From NCBI GenBank assembly GCA_024643945.1, contig JAHELX010000216.1:1-9249 (forward strand): 9,249 bases of DNA, written 5' to 3'. Both the position numbers and the translations under genes were made by a program. Below the pieces are notes generated by a model. The model searched no databases. It was not told the origin of the DNA and worked only from the letters and a program-made list of their open reading frames with translations. The DNA comes from Anaerolineales bacterium (GTDB taxonomy: Bacteria > Chloroflexota > Anaerolineae > 4572-78 > NAK82). Shown here in pieces: positions 1-6,845 of this stretch (positions are counted from its first letter, which is position 1; each line of letters starts with the position of its first letter).

Positions 1-254
1 GCTCGGCGGAAACTTTCGCTCAGGTGGTAAAGACGGCCGCACCGGCCTTGGTGGTAGCGGCCGGCGGCGCTCGGTTGGAGACCGATGCCGATGTCTTGCG
101 CATGGCCTACAACGTGGTGCAGGCTGGCGCAGCCGGCATCACCTTTGGACGTAACGTGTGGCAAAGTGAAAACCCGGCTGGCATGATAGGCGCTTTGCGG
201 CAGATCGTTCACCAGAACGCCTCGGTGGACGAAGTCATAAGCCAATGGGGATAG
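1..254 (+). CDS. DhnA-type class I aldolase (DeoC/LacD/FbaB family), 3' end only
   Basis: The open frame enters from the left edge (first whole codon at base 3) and stops with TAG at 252-254, leaving the last 83 residues of a protein. The visible part has the C-terminal half of a TIM barrel of the DeoC/LacD/FbaB (DhnA-type) aldolase superfamily. It shows a strand ending in VVAAGG, an AYNVVQAGAAGITFGRN segment in which GRN follows the family's phosphate-binding pattern, then WQSENP and an IVHQNASVDE tail. Known family members are Schiff-base aldolases acting on fructose-1,6-bisphosphate or related ketose phosphates; the LsrF thiolase and the archaeal ADH synthase belong to the same superfamily. 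The active-site lysine lies upstream of the window, so catalysis cannot be checked. The class II aldolase gene follows 99 bases later on the same strand, so the two are probably cotranscribed. The family call is firm; the substrate is unknown. Confidence 0.82.
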   Translation, partial: SAETFAQVVKTAAPALVVAAGGARLETDADVLRMAYNVVQAGAAGITFGRNVWQSENPAGMIGALRQIVHQNASVDEVISQWG

Positions 255-353
255 GCCAGGCGCGCCACCGAAAGGCTGCAGGCGCGGATTCCTTTCTGCG
301 TCCAGACTGGCTCTATGAAAGCGCGGCTACTGAGACCTGGAAAAGGAACAATT

Positions 354-1217
354 ATGCCTCTTGTCCGTTTAAAAGAAATCCTGGTAGAGGCCAGAAAGAA
401 GAAATATGGAGTCCCCAGCCTGTTGGCCGGCGACCTGGAAATGGCCATCGGTGCCATCAGAGCCGCCGAAGAACAGAGGTCACCCCTCATCCTGGCTTTT
501 AACCAGGAGGTAACGCCCCACATCCCCGTGGAGCTAGGCATACCCGTGGCGGTAATGGCCGCCCGGCGCGCCAGCGTACCCGTGGCGACTATCTTGGACC
601 ACGGGGAAAGCCTGGAAGACGTGGTTAAGGCGATTGAGCTGGGCACCTCCTCGGTGATGTTTGACGGTTCCGGCCTGCCCTATGAGGAGAACGTACGGTA
701 CACCCACGAGGTGGAGCGAGTCGCCCATGCAGCCGGGGTTTGCGTGGAAGCAGAACTGGGCAGCATCGCTGGTTCAGCCGTGGACATTGGAGGCTCAGAC
801 AGAGAACCGGAGAGCCGCCTTACCGACCCTGAGGTAGCCGCCGACTTCGTAGCCAGAACGGGAGTTGACGCCCTGGCCATCTCCTTTGGAAATGCCCACG
901 GGGTATATCAAGGAGAGCCCAAGCTGAACCTGGATCTGGTGCGCAGGATCCACGCGGTGGTGGAGGTACCTCTGGTGATGCATGGCGCCTCCGGCCTGGC
1001 TGAAGATGCATACCCCAAAATCGTCGACAGTGGCATCAGCAAGGTGTGTTACTACACCGCCATGGGCATGGGCGCCGCCAGAGACCTGCGGCAGTGGCTG
1101 GGGGACGCAAATCAAAACTCCCTGGTTTATCACCGCGTCATTTCCCGGACCATTGAATTCTTCTACGCTGACACCAAGAGGCTCCTGAACCTTCTCGGTT
1201 GCTCAGGAGTTGTATAG
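354..1217 (+). CDS. class II (zinc) ketose-bisphosphate aldolase, FbaA/GatY/KbaY family
   Basis: This 287-residue protein is the usual length for the GatY/KbaY/FbaA branch of class II aldolases, which reversibly cleave a ketose-(bis)phosphate into dihydroxyacetone phosphate and an aldehyde. Visible landmarks are the catalytic Asp82 with zinc ligand His83 in LDHGESLED, the VEAELG stretch (Glu132/Glu134), a second zinc His182 in GNAHG, and His210 in VMHGASG. The family usually has K-[IV]-N-x-x-T-[ED] after this, but here it reads KVCYYTAM (residues 230-237), so the expected Asn is Cys232 and the acidic residue is Ala. This may shift substrate choice. I chose ATG 354, preceded by AAAGGAAC, over an in-frame ATG at 315 that has no clear ribosome site and adds 13 non-family residues. 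It lies between a class I aldolase fragment and a polyol dehydrogenase, 20 bases before the latter. Family is confident; substrate (fructose, tagatose or other ketose phosphate) is not. Confidence 0.88.
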   Translation: MPLVRLKEILVEARKKKYGVPSLLAGDLEMAIGAIRAAEEQRSPLILAFNQEVTPHIPVELGIPVAVMAARRASVPVATILDHGESLEDVVKAIELGTSSVMFDGSGLPYEENVRYTHEVERVAHAAGVCVEAELGSIAGSAVDIGGSDREPESRLTDPEVAADFVARTGVDALAISFGNAHGVYQGEPKLNLDLVRRIHAVVEVPLVMHGASGLAEDAYPKIVDSGISKVCYYTAMGMGAARDLRQWLGDANQNSLVYHRVISRTIEFFYADTKRLLNLLGCSGVV

Positions 1218-1237
1218 TTTTATAAAAGGAGCGCTAA

Positions 1238-2278
1238 ATGAAGGCAGCATTTTTGATTGGGGCTCGCGAATTCGGGATGAGGGAAGTCGCGGATCCGATT
1301 GCACCGGACGATGGCCTGGTGCTTAGAGTGAAGGCATGTGGCGTGTGTGGTTCCGATTTGCGGCGCTGGAAAGAAGGGCCACCAGCCGACTTGGGCGGCA
1401 TCGTACCTGGACATGAAGTCTCTGGCGTGGTAGAAGTGGTGGGAAAAGACGTGACACGTTATGCTCCCGGCGATCGTCTGGCTGTTGCACCTGACATCCA
1501 CTGTGGCACCTGCTATTACTGTGATCGAGGCATGTATAACCTGTGTAATGACCTACGCCTGGTAGGCATCACGCCCGGTTACCCAGGGGGGTTCGCCGAG
1601 AAGATGGTCTTGACCAGCGAAATCTTGTCCAATGGCATCGTGCACCGCGTCCCGGATGGCGTGTCCTTCCTCGAGGGCGCCCTGGCCGAGCCGGTCTCCT
1701 CAGTCCTGGCCGCCCACGAAAAGGCCCGCACCTGCCTCGACGACACCGTCGTGATTCTGGGTGCCGGCCCTATTGGCTGCCTGCACACGGCCGTCTGCAA
1801 GGCGCGCGGCGCGCGGGTGATTATCTCTGAGCCCAGTCAGGAGCGGCGGGAGATGGCACAGCGCTTCGATCCTGAGGCCATCGTCGACCCCTTCGATGAA
1901 GACCTGACCGCACGGGTGCGCCAGTTGACCCATGGCTTGGGAGCCGACATTGCTGTGTGCGCCAACCCGATTGCTGCCACCCAGACCCAAGCAGTGGAGA
2001 TTGTACGCAAGGCGGGGCGGGTGATCCTGTTCGGTGGCCTGCCCAAAGCCAATCCTATGACCACCCTGGACGGCAACCGCGTCCACTACGGCGAAATCTC
2101 GGTGGTTGGCGCCTTTTCCTACCATCCCACCTTCCACGAGTTGGCTCTGGAACTATTGGAGCGCAAGCTAATCCCATCAGATCTTTTGATCACACACACC
2201 TTCGACTTGGAACACATCGATCAGGCCTTTGAGACGGCTGCCGGCGGCGCGGGGCTGAAGGTCATCGTGACATCCTAG
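1238..2278 (+). CDS. zinc-dependent medium-chain dehydrogenase (sorbitol/threonine dehydrogenase-like)
   Basis: This 346-residue cytosolic enzyme belongs to the medium-chain dehydrogenase/reductase family and oxidises a secondary alcohol with a nicotinamide cofactor. The N-terminal GroES-like half carries the catalytic zinc set: Cys37 in CGVCGSD, His59-Glu60 in GHE, and Glu151 in the EP motif typical of polyol dehydrogenases. The structural zinc set Cys89, Cys92, Cys95 and Cys103 is complete. The Rossmann half has GAGPIG at 175-180, and Glu198 at the end of the next strand favours NAD over NADP. The start ATG follows AAAGGAG with good spacing, 20 bases after the aldolase stop. Standing between an aldolase and an FGGY kinase, it probably makes the ketose that is then phosphorylated. 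Sorbitol, xylitol, galactitol or arabitol are all possible, and threonine dehydrogenase activity is an alternative on sequence alone. All catalytic residues are present, so the gene looks intact. Confidence 0.88.
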   Translation: MKAAFLIGAREFGMREVADPIAPDDGLVLRVKACGVCGSDLRRWKEGPPADLGGIVPGHEVSGVVEVVGKDVTRYAPGDRLAVAPDIHCGTCYYCDRGMYNLCNDLRLVGITPGYPGGFAEKMVLTSEILSNGIVHRVPDGVSFLEGALAEPVSSVLAAHEKARTCLDDTVVILGAGPIGCLHTAVCKARGARVIISEPSQERREMAQRFDPEAIVDPFDEDLTARVRQLTHGLGADIAVCANPIAATQTQAVEIVRKAGRVILFGGLPKANPMTTLDGNRVHYGEISVVGAFSYHPTFHELALELLERKLIPSDLLITHTFDLEHIDQAFETAAGGAGLKVIVTS

Positions 2279-2352
2279 CGAAATGATCCAGGTTTCTCCG
2301 AGTCCGCCATTGATTGAGCAGTCGTCGACGAACTGTGTTGGAGGATGATCCC

Positions 2353-3861
2353 ATGTCACTTATCGGTGTGGACATCGGAACCACTGGCTGCAAGGCCATC
2401 GTCTTTAGCAACCAAGGCCGGATCCTCGGCCAGAGCACGCGAGAATATTCGATCCACACGCCACACCCGCACTGGGCAGAACAGGATGCAGAGCGGGTCT
2501 GGCAATTGACCTGGGACGCCCTGGGCCAGGCGGTGGCCGCCGCCCGCGAGGACCCACCAGCGGTCCTGGCTCTCTCATGCCAAGGTGAGGCAGTCATCCC
2601 AGTAAATCAGGATGGGCACCCCTTGCGCCCGGCTATCTTGGGTATGGACACCCGCACCGGCGCAGAGAACGAATGGCTGGCCGAACACTTCGGCGCCGAG
2701 GAACTCTTCAGCCGGACGGGCATGCCGCTGCACACCATCAACACGCTGCCCAAGTTGCTCTGGCTACAACGCAATGAACCCGAGATTTGGAAACAGGCCT
2801 CACAGTTCCTGTTGTACGAGGATTTCTTCATGGGCCGTCTTAGTGGTCAGCCAGTCGTCAGCCACTGTCTGGCCTCGCGGACCCAAATGTACGACCTGAC
2901 CGCCGGCGACTGGGCCGACGATATCCTGGCCGGGTGTAACATTGAGCGCGAACGGCTGGCACCGCTGGCACCGCCCCAAGGTGGAGTTGTCGGCAGGCTG
3001 CGCCGCGACCTGGCCAAGGAATTGGGCCACAGCGGAGAAGTGCTGCTGGTCAGTGGGGGGCACGACCAGGCCTGCGCCGCACTGGGCAGCGGGGTAGTGC
3101 GGAACGGGCTGGCCATGGTTTCCACTGGCACTGCCGAAGTGGTGGAAGTAGCCATGGACACGCCTGCCCTGGACGAACGGCTGCGCGAGGGCAATATTTC
3201 GGTCTATCGCCACGTAGTGCCCGGTCTGTATCTGGCCATGACCCTGAACCACAGCGGCGGCCTGCTGCTGCGTTGGTTCCGCGACACGCTGTGCGAGTGG
3301 CAAGTAGAGCAGGCCCGTAGGACTGGGCAGGACGCCTACAATTTAATTCTCAAGGACGCGCCTCCCGGCCCCACTGGCCTGATGGTTCTGCCCCATTTCG
3401 CCGGCAGCGGAACGCCTTGGTTAGACACATCGTCCAAGGGAGCCATTCTGGGCCTGAACTTCGCCACCACCCGTCCCAGTCTGGCTAAAGCCATCCTGGA
3501 GGGCCTCACCTTTGAGCTGCGGGTCAATCTGGATCTGCTGCGGGATGCGGGAGTGATCATTAAGGAACTGCACGCAGTAGGCGGTGGTGCCCGTAGCCCC
3601 TTGTGGCTGCAACTCAAGGCCGATATTTGCCAGGTGCCGTTGCAGGTGCCCCAGTTGACCGAGGCGGCTTGCCTGGGAGCGGCCCTGCTGGCCGGCGTAG
3701 CCGCGGGCACCTACCCGGACATTCAAACTGCGGCGGCCCAAACAGTGCACTTCCAAAAGCGCATCGAGCCGCAGCCTGACAGCGCTGCGGCCTATACTGA
3801 GCGCTATCAGCTCTACCAGCAGCTATATCCAACCGTGATTAACCTGCAACGCCAGCTCTAA
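2353..3861 (+). CDS. FGGY-family carbohydrate kinase, xylulokinase-like
   Basis: This 502-residue protein has the full length and two-domain plan of FGGY sugar kinases, which transfer phosphate from ATP to a sugar or polyol hydroxyl in the cytosol. Domain 1 starts with the phosphate loop [11 protein letters not shown] (residues 5-15). The proposed catalytic base is Asp238 in GGHDQA, followed by the glycine-rich STGTAEV at 257-263. Domain 2 shows GGGARSPLW (410-418) and [13 protein letters not shown] (436-448), both typical of xylulokinase-type members. ATG 2353 has GGAGG about 8 bases upstream; an alternative GTG at 2314 adds 13 residues before the conserved start and lacks a site. It is the last gene of the cluster, 74 bases after the dehydrogenase. 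Together these suggest oxidation, phosphorylation and aldol cleavage. D-xylulose is the default substrate; other ketoses such as fuculose, ribulose or tagatose, or the AI-2 precursor used by LsrK, cannot be excluded from sequence. Confidence 0.87.
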   Translation: MSLIGVDIGTTGCKAIVFSNQGRILGQSTREYSIHTPHPHWAEQDAERVWQLTWDALGQAVAAAREDPPAVLALSCQGEAVIPVNQDGHPLRPAILGMDTRTGAENEWLAEHFGAEELFSRTGMPLHTINTLPKLLWLQRNEPEIWKQASQFLLYEDFFMGRLSGQPVVSHCLASRTQMYDLTAGDWADDILAGCNIERERLAPLAPPQGGVVGRLRRDLAKELGHSGEVLLVSGGHDQACAALGSGVVRNGLAMVSTGTAEVVEVAMDTPALDERLREGNISVYRHVVPGLYLAMTLNHSGGLLLRWFRDTLCEWQVEQARRTGQDAYNLILKDAPPGPTGLMVLPHFAGSGTPWLDTSSKGAILGLNFATTRPSLAKAILEGLTFELRVNLDLLRDAGVIIKELHAVGGGARSPLWLQLKADICQVPLQVPQLTEAACLGAALLAGVAAGTYPDIQTAAAQTVHFQKRIEPQPDSAAAYTERYQLYQQLYPTVINLQRQL

Positions 3862-3951
3862 GGATCCATAAAAGAATAAGTTCCCACACTCGCAACCGTT
3901 TTCCCCACGAAATCCGCCATAAATGTAGGAGGTTGTTTATTTACGGATCCT
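3861..3951. repeat. GGATCC-centred inverted repeat pair just after the kinase
   Basis: AGGATCCATAAA at 3861-3872 is matched in reverse complement by TTTACGGATCCT at 3940-3951 with one mismatch. Inside, CAACC (3893-3897) can pair with GGTTG (3931-3935), giving an extended but loose fold. Because GGATCC is itself a palindrome, the two sites also look like direct repeats followed by an A/G-rich tail (ATAAAAGAATAAG and TAAGGAATAAAAG). The left copy begins at the last base of the kinase stop codon. It may be a structured 3' untranslated region or the scar of a small insertion. Confidence 0.45.
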
Positions 3952-4048
3952 AAGGAATAAAAGCTCGCACAGTGTCACGCAGATTACCAGACGTTATCAA
4001 CAATGGCCAGCGTTGGGAGCCAGGTCGCCATCCTCTATAGATAGAAAG

Positions 4049-4080
4049 AAAGCCGCTCATTCGAGAAATCGAGCGGCTTT
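4049..4080. terminator. terminator-like stem-loop, possibly bidirectional
   Basis: AAAGCCGCTC and GAGCGGCTTT form a perfect 10-bp stem around a 12-base loop. On the plus strand only TTT follows, so intrinsic termination there would be modest. On the minus strand the stem is followed by CTTTCTTTCTAT, a better U-rich tail. It lies 188 bases after the kinase stop and about 320 bases before the next promoter, a sensible place to insulate the sugar cluster from the TetR operon. Confidence 0.65.
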
Positions 4081-4096
4081 GGCGTTGATGCCACAA

Positions 4097-4122
4097 GCGG
4101 GCTCGACTCCCGTCGGGCCCGC
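4097..4122. repeat. GC-rich 11-bp hairpin resembling a tRNA T-arm
   Basis: GCGGGCTCGAC (4097-4107) pairs with GTCGGGCCCGC (4112-4122) across a TCCC loop, with a single U-G wobble, making a very stable hairpin in RNA. The same bases read like the 3' end of a tRNA: CTCGACT resembles a T-loop, and CCCGT followed by CGGGCCC resembles T-stem and acceptor strands. No matching 5' acceptor, D-arm or anticodon arm was found upstream, and no CCA end follows. It is therefore annotated as a hairpin and not as a tRNA. Confidence 0.55.
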
Positions 4123-4263
4123 AGTAGAAACTCCTTCCTGCACGTAAGACGAAAAAGGCTGCTACAACCTAATTGCGGTGGCCTAAGTGCCCATCACCCA
4201 GCGCCAATTCTTGCAAATTCGCGAGGCGCAAGCTGTCCACGGCCATCGGACCCAGGAGTTGAG

Positions 4264-4279
4264 GGAGTAGACTTACTCC
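4264..4279. repeat. small perfect stem-loop GGAGTA/TACTCC
   Basis: GGAGTA (4264-4269) and TACTCC (4274-4279) are perfect complements around a GACT loop. It lies about 90 bases upstream of the operon promoter and has no T-tract, so it is not a terminator. It could be a protein-binding dyad or chance. Confidence 0.3.
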
Positions 4280-4368
4280 AGGACAGCAATTCCAAATTTG
4301 AAGGATCAGTCAGGAGGGGCACCTGGCTCAAGTCGTTCAGTCATAAAAGTGAGTGAGCAGATGGCTTC

Positions 4369-4396
4369 TTGACAAGAAAATAATCCATGCTATAAT
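4369..4396 (+). promoter_or_regulatory. consensus sigma-70/sigma-A promoter of the TetR-ABC operon
   Basis: A perfect TTGACA at 4369-4374 and a perfect TATAAT at 4391-4396 are separated by 16 bases. The first gene of the operon starts 50 bases downstream. Transcription would begin near 4403, at the left edge of the palindrome described next. Such a strong promoter in front of a repressor gene usually needs tight control. Confidence 0.85.
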
Positions 4397-4402
4397 TCTG
4401 TG

Positions 4403-4425
4403 TGACTATATTTTATATGTAGTCA
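4403..4425. promoter_or_regulatory. candidate TetR operator (23-base palindrome)
   Basis: TGACTA at the left end is mirrored by TAGTCA at the right end across an AT-rich centre, and most of the inner positions also follow the dyad. It begins six bases after the -10 box and covers the predicted transcription start, a classic repressor position. The first gene downstream encodes a TetR-family regulator, so autorepression through this site is the natural inference. Confidence 0.7.
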
Positions 4426-4445
4426 TATAGATACAAAGGTTAGAT

Positions 4446-5099
4446 ATGCCAAAAGCATTCACAGAACGTGAAAAGGATTTGATCAGCAAGCGGCTACTGG
4501 AGCAAGGTTACAAGCAGTTTTCCGCTTACGGATTGAAAAAAACTAATATTGGGGAACTCGCCGAAGCGGCCGGGATTTCCAAAGGGGCGTTTTACATCTT
4601 CTACGAGTCCAAAGAAGCGCTCTTCATGGATGTCGTAGAACTGGCTGAAAAACGCTTCCGCCAGGAAGTATTGGCAGCTATCGACCTGCCAGGGCCTTCG
4701 CCCCGAGCCCGCCTGTTCGCTGTTTTCAAGAAGGCTTTTACCCTTTTGAAAACGATGCCCCTTTTGCAATTTCTCACCGGCAGTGATTATGACCTGCTTT
4801 ATCGTAGGGTTCCCGCAGAAAAATTCCAGGAGCACCTGGCCAACGATCGGGTGTTTATCGAAGAGTTGGTCACCCGTTGCCGCCAGGCGGGCATACCCAT
4901 TCAGGTCCAGGCTGAGGAGATCAGCGGCGTGTTGTATGCGCTCGTTTTGACCATCTTGCACGAGGAAGATTTTGGTCCGAATAACCTTGTTGGTACGGTC
5001 GATATCCTCCTGGAGTTGGTGGCTGCCTTCTCCCTGGGAGAGGTCGAGATCCAGATTCAAAAACCAATCCGGCCTACATCCGAGCCTGAAGAAGGATAA
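4446..5099 (+). CDS. TetR/AcrR-family transcriptional repressor
   Basis: This 217-residue protein has the standard TetR plan: an N-terminal DNA-binding domain and a helical ligand-binding, dimerising C-terminal domain. The helix-turn-helix is seen around residues 33-60 (TNIGELAEAAGISKGAFYIF then YESKEALF), close to the family consensus. The C-terminal part (about 65-205) has no recognisable ligand signature, as expected for this fast-evolving region, and ends in a charged, proline-containing tail. ATG 4446 has AAAGG seven bases upstream. The ATPase gene begins five bases after its stop, so repressor and pump form one transcript. A near-perfect promoter and a palindrome lie just upstream, pointing to autorepression relieved by a small molecule that the pump exports. 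The nature of that ligand cannot be told. Confidence 0.93.
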   Translation: MPKAFTEREKDLISKRLLEQGYKQFSAYGLKKTNIGELAEAAGISKGAFYIFYESKEALFMDVVELAEKRFRQEVLAAIDLPGPSPRARLFAVFKKAFTLLKTMPLLQFLTGSDYDLLYRRVPAEKFQEHLANDRVFIEELVTRCRQAGIPIQVQAEEISGVLYALVLTILHEEDFGPNNLVGTVDILLELVAAFSLGEVEIQIQKPIRPTSEPEEG

Positions 5100-5104
5100 C
5101 GAAA

Positions 5105-6034
5105 ATGAACCTGACGATTGAAACAGAGGATCTCGGGAAACGCTACGGCGACGTAACCGCTGTCGAGCATCTCTCTTTGCGAGTCGCCCAGGGTGAAATC
5201 TACGCTTTTCTTGGCCTGAACGGGGCCGGGAAAACGACCACGATCCGTATGCTGTTAGGGATGATCAAACCTACTTCAGGAACCGCCTGCGTGTTGCAAA
5301 CGAGGGTCCGATTAGGAAGCCGAGAACCCTGGGCCCGGGTCGGGCACCTGGTGGAAATGCCGCACGCCTACCCTGAATTGACCGTCTACGAGAACCTGGA
5401 AGTTGCCCGCCGACTGCACCCCGGTACAGCACCCAAGGCTGTCGACCAGGTGATCGAGCGACTGGGATTAGCCGCTTACGCAAACCGGCGGGCGAGTACT
5501 CTTTCTCAGGGTAATGCGCAGCGGCTGGGATTGGCCAAAGCCCTGCTGCACGGTCCCGAGCTGCTTATTCTTGACGAACCAGCCAACGGCCTGGATCCGG
5601 CCGGGATCGTCGAAATCCGCGAACTCCTGCTCGAACTGACCCGCGAGCAAGGCGTAACCGTCTTTATGTCGAGCCACATCCTGGCTGAAGTGACGCGCCT
5701 GGCCCGACGCATCGGGATCATCCACCAAGGCCGCCTGCTCCAGGAACTGGAGGTCGACGAGCTGGAGCAGAAACGGCGCAGGCGGCTGTTGTTACAGGCG
5801 CGGGACATGGAGGCGGCGCGCCTGGCGTTGACCACCGCCGGTTACCCTGCCGAAATCGTCCGGAACGGTTTCATCCAGCTCAAGGATGCGGCATCTATCG
5901 ACCACCCGGATGATATTGCCAGGCTGCTGGTTCAAGCTGGGGTGCCCCCCACTCAGTTGGTGGTAGAAGAAGAGGCGTTGGAGCGATATTTTCTCCGACT
6001 GGTAGGCATGGATGGAGAGAATCAAGATGAATAA
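5105..6034 (+). CDS. ABC transporter ATP-binding protein (ABC-2 export type, BcrA/CcmA-like)
   Basis: This 309-residue protein is the ATPase of an exporter, acting at the inner face of the membrane with the permease encoded next. Motifs appear in order: Walker A GLNGAGKTT (37-45), signature LSQGNAQR (133-140) in place of the textbook LSGGQ, Walker B LLILDEP (153-159), D-loop NGLDP (161-165) and switch His191 in SSHIL. The usual Q-loop glutamine region reads HLVEMPHAYPELT (81-93), with Glu where Gln is common, as in bacitracin- and lantibiotic-type ATPases. About 90 residues after the nucleotide-binding core form the C-terminal extension common in this subfamily. ATG 5105 has AAGGA eight bases upstream inside the end of tetR. 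Motifs are intact, so it should hydrolyse ATP. Substrate is unknown: antibiotic, peptide, lipid or metabolite are all open. Confidence 0.93.
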   Translation: MNLTIETEDLGKRYGDVTAVEHLSLRVAQGEIYAFLGLNGAGKTTTIRMLLGMIKPTSGTACVLQTRVRLGSREPWARVGHLVEMPHAYPELTVYENLEVARRLHPGTAPKAVDQVIERLGLAAYANRRASTLSQGNAQRLGLAKALLHGPELLILDEPANGLDPAGIVEIRELLLELTREQGVTVFMSSHILAEVTRLARRIGIIHQGRLLQELEVDELEQKRRRRLLLQARDMEAARLALTTAGYPAEIVRNGFIQLKDAASIDHPDDIARLLVQAGVPPTQLVVEEEALERYFLRLVGMDGENQDE

Positions 6035-6812
6035 CCTGGCCGATGCCATTTGGATTGAGCTGCGCAAAGCAACCCGCTCCCGGATGCCCCTGTTCACTTT
6101 CCTGGGGTTCCTGATGCTTCCGTTGGCAAGCGCTGTTTTCATGTTCATCTATAAGGACCCCGAATTCGCCCGCAATATCGGCCTGATCAGTGCCAAGGCA
6201 AACCTGGTGGGAGGCTCCGCCGATTGGCCGTTCTATCTGAGCATGTTTGCCCAGGGGATCGCGATTGGCGGACTCCTGTTGTTCAGTCTCGTTGAAAGCT
6301 GGGTGTTTGGCCGTGAATTTGCCGATGGCACCCTGAAAGACCTGCTTGCCGTGCCGGTTTCGCGCTCGACCATCGTCCTGGCGAAATTCATTGTGGTTAC
6401 GCTCTGGTCGATGGTGTTGACGGCAACGATCTACATCGCCGGTCTTGTCCTGGGCGCAGTGATCGGGCTGTCACAGGGGACGGTAGGGATCTTTTTACAG
6501 GGCAGCACTACCCTGGCCATCACAGCCTGCCTGGTTATTATAGATGTAATTCCGGTTGCCTTCTTCGCCAGCGTAGGGCGGGGTTACCTGCTGCCGATGG
6601 GGATTATGCTACTGATTCTTGCACTAGCCAATGTGATTGCTTTACTTGGTTGGGGAAGCTATTTTCCCTGGTCCGTGCCAGGGTTGTATGCCGGGTCTGC
6701 CGGAAAGGGTGCGAGTCTCGAACCGGTCAGCTATTGGATTGTGATCCTGACCGGTCTGGCAGGGATGATCGGAACATATCTATGGTGGAAATATGCCGAT
6801 CAAAGCCGTTAG
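6027..6812 (+). CDS. ABC-2 type transporter permease
   Basis: This is a 261-residue membrane protein with about six hydrophobic segments (roughly residues 22-43, 68-92, 115-140, 150-172, 180-200 and 235-255), the usual number for ABC-2/BcrB-like permeases. A basic N-terminus (ELRKATRSR) precedes the first segment. The stretch FGREFADGTLKDLLAVPVSRSTI before the third is the typical cytoplasmic coupling region (FxREFxxGTLKxLLxxPVSR) of the family. I chose ATG 6027 because GGAGAG lies seven bases before it; ATG 6012 has no site and would lengthen the overlap. With this start the gene overlaps the ATPase end by 8 bases, implying translational coupling. One permease and one ATPase suggest that both act as homodimers. 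It ends 33 bases before the convergent glycosyltransferase, and I see no terminator in that gap. Confidence 0.9.
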   Translation: MNNLADAIWIELRKATRSRMPLFTFLGFLMLPLASAVFMFIYKDPEFARNIGLISAKANLVGGSADWPFYLSMFAQGIAIGGLLLFSLVESWVFGREFADGTLKDLLAVPVSRSTIVLAKFIVVTLWSMVLTATIYIAGLVLGAVIGLSQGTVGIFLQGSTTLAITACLVIIDVIPVAFFASVGRGYLLPMGIMLLILALANVIALLGWGSYFPWSVPGLYAGSAGKGASLEPVSYWIVILTGLAGMIGTYLWWKYADQSR

Positions 6813-6845
6813 ATATATAGAGCCACAAACGACTCAAACTCGAAA

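Larger units (their letters stand above)
3862..4445. other. 584-base gene-free region between the sugar cluster and the TetR operon
   Basis: I found no credible coding frame on either strand: frames are short, lack ribosome sites and show no family-like sequence. The stretch holds a GGATCC-centred repeat pair near the kinase stop (3861-3951), a terminator-like stem-loop (4049-4080), a GC-rich hairpin (4097-4122), a small GGAGTA/TACTCC stem-loop (4264-4279), and the promoter with palindrome for the downstream operon (4369-4425). A weaker pairing of GCGCC 4201-4205 with GGCGC 4225-4229 competes with CTTGC 4210-4214 paired to GCAAG 4228-4232. The part from about 4130 to 4368 is otherwise featureless. 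It could hold a small RNA or a decayed gene, but nothing in it proves either. Confidence 0.7.

Noticed and set aside
315..353. Upstream ATG as the start of the class II aldolase
   Set aside because: The 13 added residues match no family sequence and lack a ribosome site, whereas ATG 354 has AAAGGAAC just before it.
2319..2335. Dyad CAG-TCGTCGACGA-A-CTG between dehydrogenase and kinase as an operator
   Set aside because: The 10-base core is a perfect palindrome but short, has no nearby promoter and lies inside an operon. Chance is likely.
2314..2352. Upstream GTG as the start of the FGGY kinase
   Set aside because: The ribosome site GGAGG is inside this extension and is placed for ATG 2353, directly before the conserved phosphate loop.
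2800..3303. Long open frame on the minus strand opposite the FGGY kinase (167 codons)
   Set aside because: It lies antisense to a clearly conserved kinase, has no ribosome site and shows no family-like sequence. Such frames are common in G+C-rich DNA.
1..3861. AI-2 (Lsr-type) processing cluster, from a DhnA-type aldolase and an FGGY kinase
   Set aside because: LsrF and LsrK belong to these superfamilies, but the zinc dehydrogenase and class II aldolase do not belong to lsr operons, and the kinase looks more like xylulokinase. No lsr transporter or LsrR/LsrG is visible.
4081..4125. A complete tRNA gene
   Set aside because: Only a T-arm-like hairpin is present. No complementary 5' acceptor strand, anticodon arm or D-arm could be fitted in the 60 bases upstream.
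4494..5060. 188-codon minus-strand frame opposite the TetR gene
   Set aside because: The plus strand encodes a clear TetR protein with a promoter and ribosome site. The antisense translation has no recognisable motif.
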